In this document: in pieces, positions 11,046 through 20,329 of the stretch | How the letters are laid out: the number at the start of each line of letters is the position of its first letter | Numbering within the stretch: position 1 is the stretch's first letter | NCBI GenBank assembly: GCA_002633005.1 | Contig: NMRA01000699.1 | Span: 37,649-85,726, forward strand | Origin: Phoronis australis | Taxonomy: Eukaryota; Phoronida; Phoronidae | DNA: 48,078 bases | Direction: 5' to 3' | Program-made: the position numbers and the translations under genes | The notes under the pieces: generated by a model | The model's input: the letters and a program-made list of their open reading frames with translations, nothing else | Told to the model about the DNA's origin: nothing | Database searches by the model: none

Positions 11046-11510
11046 TTAAGCTAGCCCATAAGTCAACACTCAGATAAGGCCTCACTTTTAGTTAAGTGAG
11101 GTTGAGTGTATTATGAGTTTCAGAGGTGAAAACTGAAATGCCAGCATATTTAAAAACGGACACCGACTAAATATCTTGATTTTACTGACAAAATCACAGC
11201 AAGTCTTTTTATATTGCGTTTTGCTTTTGTCCAGTTTCTTTAATATCACAGCAACAACAATTGGTTAAATCACTGAGGCAACCCAACAATATGAATTCTG
11301 GAGTTTTCCTGGTCACCACTGATTGTCAACTTCACTATAACAACGCATTTCGCCATCCGTAAATTGTCCGACTGTATTCAAAATCATTTGTCATTCAGAC
11401 TGTAGGTGTGATGACTTCATACTCATTTTATGCTGCACCAACATTTCATACATGTGCACAGGTTAATCGTTTGTCGTGCCACACCTTTCATAACGCTTCA
11501 TCATGATCGT
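11046..11510. other. No gene recognised
   Basis: Spacer between the tandem repeat and the THAP element. No exon or repeat could be supported. Confidence 0.45.
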
Positions 11511-11514
11511 TTAA

Positions 11515-12276
11515 GGAGAATCCCGCCCACAGTGATTTATTCATTGCTGACTTCTCAGAACATTTGTGCCCGTGAATACTTCAAAGGAATTACACATTGT
11601 ATATATAATGAGACAAACTTTTTTATGTAAGCATTGGTTAGGGTGAGAACAATTCATTTTGAAACAGAACGCAGAATAATAAACTTCTACATGGGAACTC
11701 GCCGGGCGCCAATTCCGAAGTAGTGGAGAGCTCATCGGACGAAGACGTCACGGGTCGGATCGGCGTTAGGTTTCAGAGGTTATCAGTTCGAACAAGAATA
11801 CACTGATCCCTAAATAATAGAGAGGCGCCGTGAACATGCACAGGCAACGGAACATACATGTATGGATACAGTAGTATTTTGGTAAGCCGAAAATCGTCAG
11901 AGAAATCACTGTCGATGAAATGCCGGCTACAGAAGCGGAGATGTTTCACGGCCTCATACTTGCTATTGACAGCTTACTTTTCATTCTTCACTACCGCGAG
12001 CCACTTCCCAAGCATTTTGGACTCTCGAGGAAGTCGAAAAAACGATATACCCGCTTTTCTCGCAGCTTCATAGATCCGACATGGAGAAAAGATCCACCGC
12101 AATATAGCGGAATTCACTCTGCAGATGAACCACTGACATCGCTGCGTCGTTTCTTACCTTCCCACACAGGTTAAAGGGACACCGTTTGGCAAGGTGTTAT
12201 CGACCGTATAAGAGGCGATGTTGATATAGACCGAGTAAGACGGTAAAAGACAAATTAAATCGGGTGGCATTCTACT
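11515..12276 (-). mobile_element. TTAA-flanked THAP-bearing transposon, copy 2 (internally deleted)
   Basis: The element is bounded by TTAA at 11511-11514 and 12277-12280. Its left end GGAGAATCCCGCCC and its right end, minus-strand AGTAGAATGCCACCC, form an imperfect terminal inverted repeat. Over about 740 bp it matches 3260-3996 of copy 1, but its left terminus is joined directly to that region. It therefore looks like an internal deletion derivative (MITE-like) of the larger element. It carries a broken THAP domain on the minus strand. Confidence 0.8.
11870..12100 (-). pseudogene. THAP-domain pseudogene, copy 2
   Basis: The minus strand retains the closing signature F-C-S-R-H-F-I-D-S-D-F (plus 11899-11934), a clear C-x2-H-F end of a THAP zinc finger. 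It is preceded by N-S-K-Y-E and L-A-V-V-K-N-E-K. A stop replaces a tyrosine codon after N-E-K. The first zinc cysteine has become tryptophan (TGC to TGG near 12099). Two other copies in the window show the same block order. Confidence 0.7.
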
Positions 12277-12280
12277 TTAA

Positions 12281-13559
12281 AACTGTAAGACAGGATCGTT
12301 GGACAATTTGCCACCCCTAAAGTGACATCTGTTGCTGGATACTGGGTTCACGAAAAACGTGGAATTCAGGTGAAAATAAAAAATGACTTAAAGAAATGCG
12401 CCTTACTTAATGACACTAATCTAAACATGAATAAAACGACATTTGAATCAAAACCAAGCACTTAATCGGTGATACAGTGTTCCAAACAGGTATCGGTATT
12501 GAAGGTAATTTACGCCTACGTGGTTGCCACTAGTTTGCGATTTCTTTAACGATATACTCTCTACCAGAAAATTATATTGTATCAATCAACTCAACTGAAA
12601 TAGAAACGTCTTGTGAAAAAGGCTGGAGTTGATTAGTGCTGGGCCAGCTGAGATATACGGGGTCAAAATGCGGGGAAATTGCAATGGTTTGTAAACCTCT
12701 GACAATAAGCCTGAAATTTTGAACCTAGCGACAAAGTTAATGAGATTTATTTAAAAATTACAGACAAATAATTATCTTGTGCACCGCTACTTTCCATTAT
12801 GCATTACAAATAAGCCATTTTCGTTGCGTCTAGTGCATGGTTTACTCCCAAAATAGAGAGTCCCTGATTTTTCCTCCTGAAACAAAGTAAAAATTAATAA
12901 GATTTGACTTTACCGTTTTGTTTACCATCCCAAAGATACATAAAATCAGGAAGAGATAACCAGGAAGGGACAACTGTTTTAGCGCATTTTAACGGATATT
13001 CAGAAGTGATTTCAAAAGTAAATGTTAAAGTCGTCTGGAATCCAAGCATTGTGTTCCAAAGCTTAACTCTTTAGCTATAAAATGACACCACTTTGGTCCC
13101 CAAAGACTGCATATTAATGGCACTAGGATGCTTTGAACATGACTTGTTTTACCCTTAAAAAGATGCCTCTTCCCAGGCATGTACTCGGGCATGATCCTCT
13201 TTTTTGAACCAACAAATGTCACTTACATATGCAAATGAGGCTCGCATCTCCTACGTCATATGACGTCATACGACGCGAACACTCCGGTGCCTATAGCGAA
13301 TGACTTGAAACGCAGTTCTACCTGATTGGGCAGATCTAAGAAAATTAAGAACTCACACAAGTCAATGTTCAAAGAACATTGAATGGTTTCACATGAAAAT
13401 ACATTTAATTGTATTTGGATACGCTTGCATATGTGTAAGCGTGGACTTTGTCATTTTGCTTAAATCCAGATTTAGAAGCAAGTTAGTCAAGAAATAAGCT
13501 GCTCCCGCCACGGGTGGCAGGTGTCGTGGCGTCCGAGTCGCAGGGAAGTCCGATCCATG
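12281..13559. other. No gene recognised; CRE-like palindrome at 13253-13268
   Basis: No exon could be supported. At 13253-13266 lies the palindrome ACGTCATATGACGT, overlapping a full CRE-type TGACGTCA (13261-13268), with ATGCAAAT about 30 bases upstream. These could be promoter elements, but no transcript start or adjoining gene was found. Confidence 0.4.
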
Positions 13560-13663
13560 CATGCGCAATTCGATGAACTAATGCTAGTCGCTGGTCAGCT
13601 CCGCTATGATTCATGCGCAATTCGAAGAACTAATGCTAGTCGCTGGTCAGCTCCGCTATGATT
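13560..13663. repeat. 52 bp tandem duplication
   Basis: CATGCGCAATTCGATGAACT... (13560-13611) is followed directly by a second copy (13612-13663) with a single T-to-A difference. This is either a recent duplication or polymerase slippage. Confidence 0.9.
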
Positions 13664-14465
13664 CATTTGAGACGTGCGACTTAGCTCGAACCTATACCGG
13701 TGTTCTGGCTCCAAGGTCGTTCTGTTTGACCCAGTTTCGGGAAAAGTTTGTTTTAATACGGTCATTTCCTGAAGATTTTTTTGAAAGATATGATCTCGAA
13801 ATCCTTGGCCTATAGAGCTGTTGAAACACAGACACTGGTCCAGCTTCTTCCGCCGGGCGGCTGGGGAAAATGCTATGGAACGCGTGTCCCAAAAATGCAC
13901 ATACTTCAGCTCCTGCAGTTCAAGTTCTTTTCCCGTCAATCACTGTGCGCGGATTCTACGCGGGCAGCCAACACCTTATTTTTAACGTAGGTGCGCCACT
14001 GAGTCACGACGTGTCCAGCCTTTGCAGTATGCACGGGAATGTCAAGCAAACGATTCGGTTTGGAAGAACCTAAATTCATTGCACAATACTACTGGGAACT
14101 ACACTAAGCATCAAGGAAATGCAAAGACAATCTTTCCAAATTTACGACCAATGACTTGAATTTCTTTTTCGATCCGATCTAGGGTTTGTAAATTTTTGAA
14201 TTTCTTTAGTCTAGTTTTTTTTTAAATTCAATACATTCATGAATATCACTGTTATCGTTTAGAATCCTTCTTTGCGATATGGTGGTCTGATGATGGTTCG
14301 AATTTTTGCAAGTCCGTCCTTCAGCCTTCAACTAAGTTCAGTGACGCATCGGCATTTCTTACAAGACAGCTCCTGTGCTGTGCACGAATGTTTTGTGTTT
14401 TTGATGAATTTGAAATCTCAACTTCCCCTCGTGTAGTTGGCAGTGTAATGTCGGAGGTGTATAGA
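13664..14465. other. No gene recognised
   Basis: Several overlapping open frames of 60-110 codons lie on both strands around 13600-14070. None has recognisable residues or splice support. The rest is AT-rich. Confidence 0.4.
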
Positions 14466-14534
14466 GGGCCCAGCACTGAAAAAAGTGGGGGCTAAAGCCC
14501 CCTCAGCTCCCCTGCAGTGCACCGCCTATGGACC
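14466..14534. mobile_element. Short GC-ended MITE-like repeat, single unit
   Basis: CCCAGCACTGAAAAAAGTGG, then GGGCTAAAGCCCCC, then GTGCACCGCCTATGGACC matches the two units at 25401-25544. The central GGGGGCTAAAGCCCCC is itself an inverted repeat. Confidence 0.6.
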
Positions 14535-14558
14535 ACTGAAAACCTTGAACTGAATAAA

Positions 14559-15142
14559 AGGAGAATGCCACCCGATTTAATTAGTCTTTTTTGCCTTATT
14601 AATTGGTCTATATCCACATCGCCTCGCACACGGTCGACCTTAACTTGCCAAGAGGTGTCTCGTTAACCTGTGAGGATGGTGACAAACGATGCTAGCGACG
14701 TCAGTGGTTCATCTGAACTAAATGAGAGTGAATGCCGCTATGTTGCGGTGCATCGTTCCCGCTTGTGGGAGCTATGCAGTTGCGAGGAAACCGGGAATAT
14801 CGTTTTTTCGACTTCCTCGAGAGTCCGAAATGTTTAGGAAGTGGATCGCAGTAGTGAAGAATGAAAAGTACGCTGTAAATAGCAAGTATGAGGCCGTGGA
14901 ACATCTCCTTGTCTGTAGCCTGCAGTGGTCGACAGCCGCGTGAGTGCCTGACGAATCCCAGCTTGCCAAATAACTGTCCCCACGTTCCGTTGTCTGAGCT
15001 TGTTCACGGCGCCTCTTTAGTATTTCTTCATCACTGTATTCCTGTTCGAACTGATAGCCTGTGAAACCTAACGATCCACCTGCGAAGTCTTCGTCGGGAC
15101 TGATGAGCTCTCGTCTAAGTCGCGGGGGATTGCGAGTTGCCA
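14559..15142 (+). mobile_element. THAP-bearing transposon, copy 3 (truncated by assembly gap)
   Basis: The terminus AGGAGAATGCCACCCGATTT starts at 14559, oriented opposite to copies 1 and 2. The flanking target reads TAAA rather than TTAA, so it is mutated or offset. Similarity to the other copies continues through the THAP exon into the N run at 15143. The far terminus is not seen after the gap. Confidence 0.7.
14740..14943 (+). pseudogene. THAP-domain ORF, copy 3, zinc ligand lost
   Basis: This is the best preserved THAP frame in the window. It reads C-I-V-P-A-C, then I-S-F-F-R-L-P-R-E, R-K-W-I-A-V-V-K-N-E-K-Y-A-V-N-S-K-Y-E and V-C-S-L-Q-W, with stop at 14941-14943. The closing C-x2-H motif is C-S-L-Q, so the zinc-binding histidine is replaced by glutamine (CAG for CAT/C). 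Downstream sequence homologous to the other copies is out of frame. It is probably not functional. Confidence 0.7.
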
Positions 15143-16016
15143 NNNNNNNNNNNNNNNNNNNNNNNNNNNNNNNNNNNNNNNNNNNNNNNNNNNNNNNNNN
15201 NNNNNNNNNNNNNNNNNNNNNNNNNNNNNNNNNNNNNNNNNNNNNNNNNNNNNNNNNNNNNNNNNNNNNNNNNNNNNNNNNNNNNNNNNNNNNNNNNNNN
15301 NNNNNNNNNNNNNNNNNNNNNNNNNNNNNNNNNNNNNNNNNNNNNNNNNNNNNNNNNNNNNNNNNNNNNNNNNNNNNNNNNNNNNNNNNNNNNNNNNNNN
15401 NNNNNNNNNNNNNNNNNNNNNNNNNNNNNNNNNNNNNNNNNNNNNNNNNNNNNNNNNNNNNNNNNNNNNNNNNNNNNNNNNNNNNNNNNNNNNNNNNNNN
15501 NNNNNNNNNNNNNNNNNNNNNNNNNNNNNNNNNNNNNNNNNNNNNNNNNNNNNNNNNNNNNNNNNNNNNNNNNNNNNNNNNNNNNNNNNNNNNNNNNNNN
15601 NNNNNNNNNNNNNNNNNNNNNNNNNNNNNNNNNNNNNNNNNNNNNNNNNNNNNNNNNNNNNNNNNNNNNNNNNNNNNNNNNNNNNNNNNNNNNNNNNNNN
15701 NNNNNNNNNNNNNNNNNNNNNNNNNNNNNNNNNNNNNNNNNNNNNNNNNNNNNNNNNNNNNNNNNNNNNNNNNNNNNNNNNNNNNNNNNNNNNNNNNNNN
15801 NNNNNNNNNNNNNNNNNNNNNNNNNNNNNNNNNNNNNNNNNNNNNNNNNNNNNNNNNNNNNNNNNNNNNNNNNNNNNNNNNNNNNNNNNNNNNNNNNNNN
15901 NNNNNNNNNNNNNNNNNNNNNNNNNNNNNNNNNNNNNNNNNNNNNNNNNNNNNNNNNNNNNNNNNNNNNNNNNNNNNNNNNNNNNNNNNNNNNNNNNNNN
16001 NNNNNNNNNNNNNNNN
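15143..16016. other. Assembly gap (874 N)
   Basis: A run of N. Open frames reported across it are artefacts because N codons contain no stops. Confidence 1.
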
Positions 16017-18515
16017 GGCATAACATTTCTGTAGCAGATAAAAGGTTGATTGGCGCAGGAAAAGGCCGAGGTCTTCAATGCTCAGAAAGATTTCGGCAGG
16101 CAAGAGACTTGCCAAGAAAATGACACAGTTGAGTCCGGGCATTCTAAAGGAAAGAACTGCAGCTAATTCCAGTTACTCGGTGCAACTTCTCTCACCCGAC
16201 GGCGTTGTTTCACAATACCGCAACCTCAAACAACGTCAAAGAAACGAAACGCGGAGGGTGAGATATTTCAGAGTATAAATATTTATTCTTGGATACAGGT
16301 GTCCAACTCAAAATGAATAACCCACGGTCATTCTTTATGCCGATAGCAATGTTTTCGCCAAAGAACAGGAATCGTAGACATCCCGCGTGCTCCGTCTATG
16401 GTTCTGACACTTCTAACTTTCAACACGATAGGTAGCCGCAGATAGTTGGATGTTGACCTCATTCTAATCTTCCCTGCAATCCACAGTCTGGGGACGAAAA
16501 CAATTCAAATCCGCTCCTCGAAATAGGGCTTGCTTAGCTGGAATTCAAAACTGCGGTCATGAGAGTGTTTTCACCTCCTGATTGCGAAGCGATCGAGTTA
16601 GCTGTGGTATCTTCATCAGCGCATGCTCTCAGCGGGAGGTCACCGCTTTATGCACTCAAGCGGTCGACAATAACTAAACTGACGAGTCTCAGAACTCCCA
16701 CATGCAAATTTGATATGCAACTGAGGTAGTACTTGACTACTGCGCCATCTATACATCGACGGAAAAGCTTAAATACCCGTGACTGCGTGTGGGAAATTGC
16801 GATTGCGTGCGCTGAAGTCGATATTTTCAAAGTACAATTACACCACTGTTTAAGGTTGAAAAGTGAGTTTTTTTGATATCCTTCTATAGAAAAAGCTTTA
16901 ATCTCTGTGATAAAATCATCTGTTTCCTTTTAAACGAAACTTAAGTCCTGAAATTAGGCCGGGTAAAGAGGCCAAAAACGGCGGTTTAGCTGATAAAATG
17001 CATAGTGTGGTTCAAATCCGTGACATTGGGTTTATCACCCCTTTGGGCATTTTTGCTGCTGGGAACCGTACTTCACTCTTAAATACTATTGTAACCTTAA
17101 GACTATGTATTGTTTTGATCCAAGGCTTAAGTTACCGTTACTTAATAGTTTTATTCGGTTACGTTGATCCAACCAAAAAACTTTACTTGGAAGTAAGTAG
17201 ACAGGAGGAACTGAAATATTACCATAGACTATTATTCATTTGCAATGATGGTTTGTAGAGGATGAATACCTCTTGCTTTTGATTTTCAAATGATATTGTG
17301 AATGTAGGTCACGTTTTGTAAAAAGTTCAATGGAAGCATACAACTCAGGAATCCTGTATAAGCCTGCAAGCTAATCCAGATACATCTATTATTAAATACG
17401 TGTACTTTGCCCTTAAAAGAAAAGAACAACTCTTACGTGTGTTGGCTGCGTGGTAAAGATGCCTGATTAATTTTTGTTTATTGCACTTTGGGCCAACGGC
17501 TTTTAATACAAAACAATTTGTGATATGATATATTTTTGTAAACCTTCACTGGTTGTTCTTCTTTCAAAAATATAGAGCTTTATTACATGTAGTTGAAAAA
17601 GCCCATTTTTTCATATACGAGTTAGACTGAAGATCAGTAAATATGGTTTCAGTTACCCCAAGTATGTGAGTAGCGACATCAGTGCTACCATGCATAGTTT
17701 AACGAACAAATGAACTTTGTGATGATTACGAAAAAAATTGACCTTAGCGATGATAAATTAAATCGGTATCAAACTGCAGCGACCATAACAGTAGAAGTGC
17801 TCCGATGATCCCAACTTTCAGAAAAGCTGAGATACGTTTAAGTCGCCTGACAGTAGGTTGTGAAAAAATTGTTGAGATTGAACTGGTGTCGTTGTAGGGA
17901 TATGGGACTACCAAATCAGACTTTTTGACAACTCTGGGGTGTTATTACATGCAGTCAGAGGAAGTCAGACTTTGCGTCTCCAATACACTTTGCCTTATTC
18001 ATTAGGGTCTGCATAAGGGCTGCTTTGGGGAAACTGTTTATAATGGATGGTAAAATGGGAAGCTCTATTAGGCACGCTGTTGCTAAAAATGACTCTTCAT
18101 GGTTCGCTGAGTGTGAGTTAGTGGCATGGGTCAACGACTGTGTAGGTGCAATGGAATGCAGTCACGCTGCTGTAAATATCCATTTTTAGATCAAATTGTA
18201 AGTGAATTGCAGAACGGTACACTGCATGTGAGTACACGTAGAATATCATTTCTAGTATATATCTTCAATGATGACTTTTTTCGCTTTAGATTCATAGAGG
18301 GCGTCCAACTGAAATAAGCAAGAAAGAATGATCAGAGCAGTTTTACAGTGACAATGGAAATTTCGTTTTTAGAAATACAAAAATGCTACATCAGATAAGA
18401 CTTTGAAATTAAGATAAACCTGGAAGTTGTATTCACAAAACGAAATGTTTGACGCTTTTCTCTAGCATTGGTTTCTAAGCAGATTTTCTAAGCTTCCAAG
18501 TCAACGTACTCCATC
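16017..18515. other. No gene recognised
   Basis: A plus-strand open frame of 66 codons at 16078-16278 has a basic C-terminus but no family resemblance. The remainder, including 16998-17258, looks non-coding. The stretch next to 18515 is the 3' flank of the cysteine-rich gene; no AATAAA was found close to its stop. Confidence 0.4.
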
Positions 18516-18670
18516 TTAAACGTATCCGTTTGCTTTACAAGAAAAACAGCACACATTGCGGATTGTTGAGTAGACGCAGACCGTTGGGTTGTCCTCTATC
18601 AAGAAGTCTGCGCAGTTTAGGTTGATTCCGGAACGAGTAACAATTCGTGCTCTTGGATTGTCCAGGCAAT
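18516..18670 (-). CDS. Exon 3 of cysteine-rich secreted protein gene (domain 2, stop)
   Basis: It follows the acceptor TTTCAG (18671-18676), keeps phase, carries six cysteines ending in C-C-F-S-C, and ends at TAA 18516-18518. Its cysteine layout parallels exon 2, suggesting that one domain exon was duplicated. Confidence 0.75.
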
Positions 18671-20251
18671 CTGAAAGATGAAGTTTAAGAAAATGACGTA
18701 TTGTCATGAATGTATCTTTCTTTTTTGCTAAAATGTTAGTAAACATGGTCACGTGACCCACACAACAGAGCACAAGGAGACACTTATATGTCATAAAATG
18801 TAACAATTTTGGAAAATGTCATTTTTCATGAGTTCGCAGGGTATTTCTCACACGGAGGAAAACGGTTCACGCACTAAAAGCCTTCGTTCTATGATTGATT
18901 GAATGGAAATCTGTCAAATGTGCCAGTTGGGATTGCTAGATGCGTGCCAATGTGCTATCCATTTTCTTAACATGTTGTGTATCCTGCATTACAGTAAAGA
19001 CAATGACATCGAATTTGGCTAATAGTTATGTTATTTCTTCGGGAATATAAAAAACAATAACAAAAATTTTCACGCAAAATGGAATTTCGGAAGCCAATTT
19101 TCTAGAAAATAACTTGTTTTAGTCCACGATAATTTGATTCATTTCAGCCAGAGTTTTATTGCCTTGGAATCATCCCTGAGCAGTATTTGCCCTGATCCAA
19201 ACAAAAGGAGCACGACCCAAGTTTCTGATACTGACGGGTTCTATCTACCGCCATAGTTACGAGTGACAATTTCTTTAACACACTTTGGTGGGAGGATTTA
19301 AAAGAGAATATCACTCGATTTAATTAGTCTTTTTACCGTCTTAATCGGTCTATACCCACATCGCCTCGTAAACGGTCGACCACATCTTGCCGAGAGGTGT
19401 CGCGTTAACCTGTGAGGAAGGTGAGAAACGACGCAACGACGTCAGCTAGCGGTTCGTCTACAGAGTGTATGCCGCTATATTAGATTATTGCTGTCGTCTG
19501 TTTAAAGACAAAGGGGATAGGTAGGCTTCCTCCGGGTTCTACTCACCTGGGGATGGCTTAGGTGGCTCAGGGTTGCTGCACGAATAACAACAGTCTGATA
19601 AGACATAATCTTTTGTGCACATCTTTTTCGCGGCCATTTGTGCACAGGTGACTTTCGTTCCGTCAGCCTCCACAAATACTTGCTTATTCACGCACTGGCC
19701 TTTTTATGGATAAACGAATAATATTAATATGACATGACACTCACCACGATGATCATGCACGTTATAGATCACATTTGTCTCCTGCAGTCAAACTAACGTG
19801 TCCAGTACTGTACTTCACTAAACTTTTAGTAAAAGTATGAAAACCGTTAATTCTGCCAAACGACAATTAAGTGTCCATGTCGATCACTCACGGTTGTAAA
19901 ATTGGTCTCACATTAACCAGTAACGACATTATAATGCGTTGGTGCGCTTGCAAACAACCAGAAATTCCATGAACTGACAATGCTGGATTTTCTGACCAAT
20001 ATCTTAATTTCGAGTCGCGGTTTGAGCTAACAATTCATGAACTGAGGAAATAACAAAACGTCTTGGCACGAACGCTTTATATCGAACAGTTTGCCGTGTG
20101 GTTATACGAAGTAGCATCCAATATACGAATATGCCATTCTCTCACATGGAAGTGTTGATCCGTACTTACCTCTTTTCACCACATTGATAACGCGTCCCCA
20201 AACCGCTAAGGGTGCCGCACCGACTAAAATGCACAGCAATAATATCTTCAT
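18516..20251 (-). CDS. Secreted protein with two ShKT-like cysteine-rich domains (3 exons)
   Basis: Exon 1 (20170-20251) starts at the only suitable ATG and encodes a short hydrophobic signal peptide followed by a K-R pair. Exon 2 (19547-19699) and exon 3 (18516-18670) each encode one cysteine-rich domain. The first has spacing C-x15-C-x8-C-x8-C-C-x2-C and the second C-x17-C-x11-C-x8-C-C-x2-C. Both introns are GT-AG with phase 1, and the total is 129 codons plus stop. The acceptor of exon 3 (CATCTTTCAG) is strong; that of exon 2 (ATAAAAAG) is weak. The C-x8-C-x8-C-x3-C part resembles ShKT domains, which occur in cnidarian toxins but also in many non-toxic secreted proteins, so no activity can be inferred. 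A TATA box lies upstream. Intron 2 holds a THAP-transposon fragment. Confidence 0.75.
19302..19481 (+). mobile_element. THAP-transposon terminal fragment, copy 4
   Basis: It begins AAGAGAATATCACTCGATTT after TTAA (19298-19301) and matches the right-terminal 180 bp of copies 1-3. Similarity stops at GCCGCTATATT, before the THAP cysteines. It lies in intron 2 of the cysteine-rich secreted protein gene. Confidence 0.75.
19547..19699 (-). CDS. Exon 2 of cysteine-rich secreted protein gene (domain 1)
   Basis: Fifty-one codons' worth of sequence in phase 1 on both sides. It has six cysteines ending in C-C-Y-S-C, then a proline-rich linker (P-E-P-P-K-P-S-P). The donor is GTGAGT at 19541-19546. Confidence 0.75.
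20170..20251 (-). CDS. Exon 1 of cysteine-rich secreted protein gene (signal peptide)
   Basis: ATG at 20249-20251. The 27 codons plus one base are dominated by a Leu/Ile/Val/Ala core typical of a signal peptide. The exon ends at a consensus donor GTAAGT (20164-20169). Confidence 0.75.
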
Positions 20252-20316
20252 CGCTTGCGGTTACATTAATCGCGAGCAGACTCACTAGCTCTCAAAGTAT
20301 AGTTGGTGAGAAACTG

Positions 20317-20324
20317 TTTATATA
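20317..20324 (-). promoter_or_regulatory. TATA box of cysteine-rich secreted protein gene
   Basis: The minus strand reads TATATAAA, 66 bases upstream of the ATG. This would place transcription start near 20290 and leave a 5' leader of about 40 bases. The core promoter prediction fits the gene model; other elements were not identified. Confidence 0.65.
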
Positions 20325-20329
20325 CTGTT

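Noticed and set aside
14772-16142. Open frames of 300-456 codons crossing 15143-16016
   Set aside because: They exist only because the N run contains no stop codons; most residues are undetermined.
16561-16625. Hammerhead-like GCTGATGAAG on the minus strand
   Set aside because: No GAAAC box at a suitable distance and no flanking retroelement sequence.
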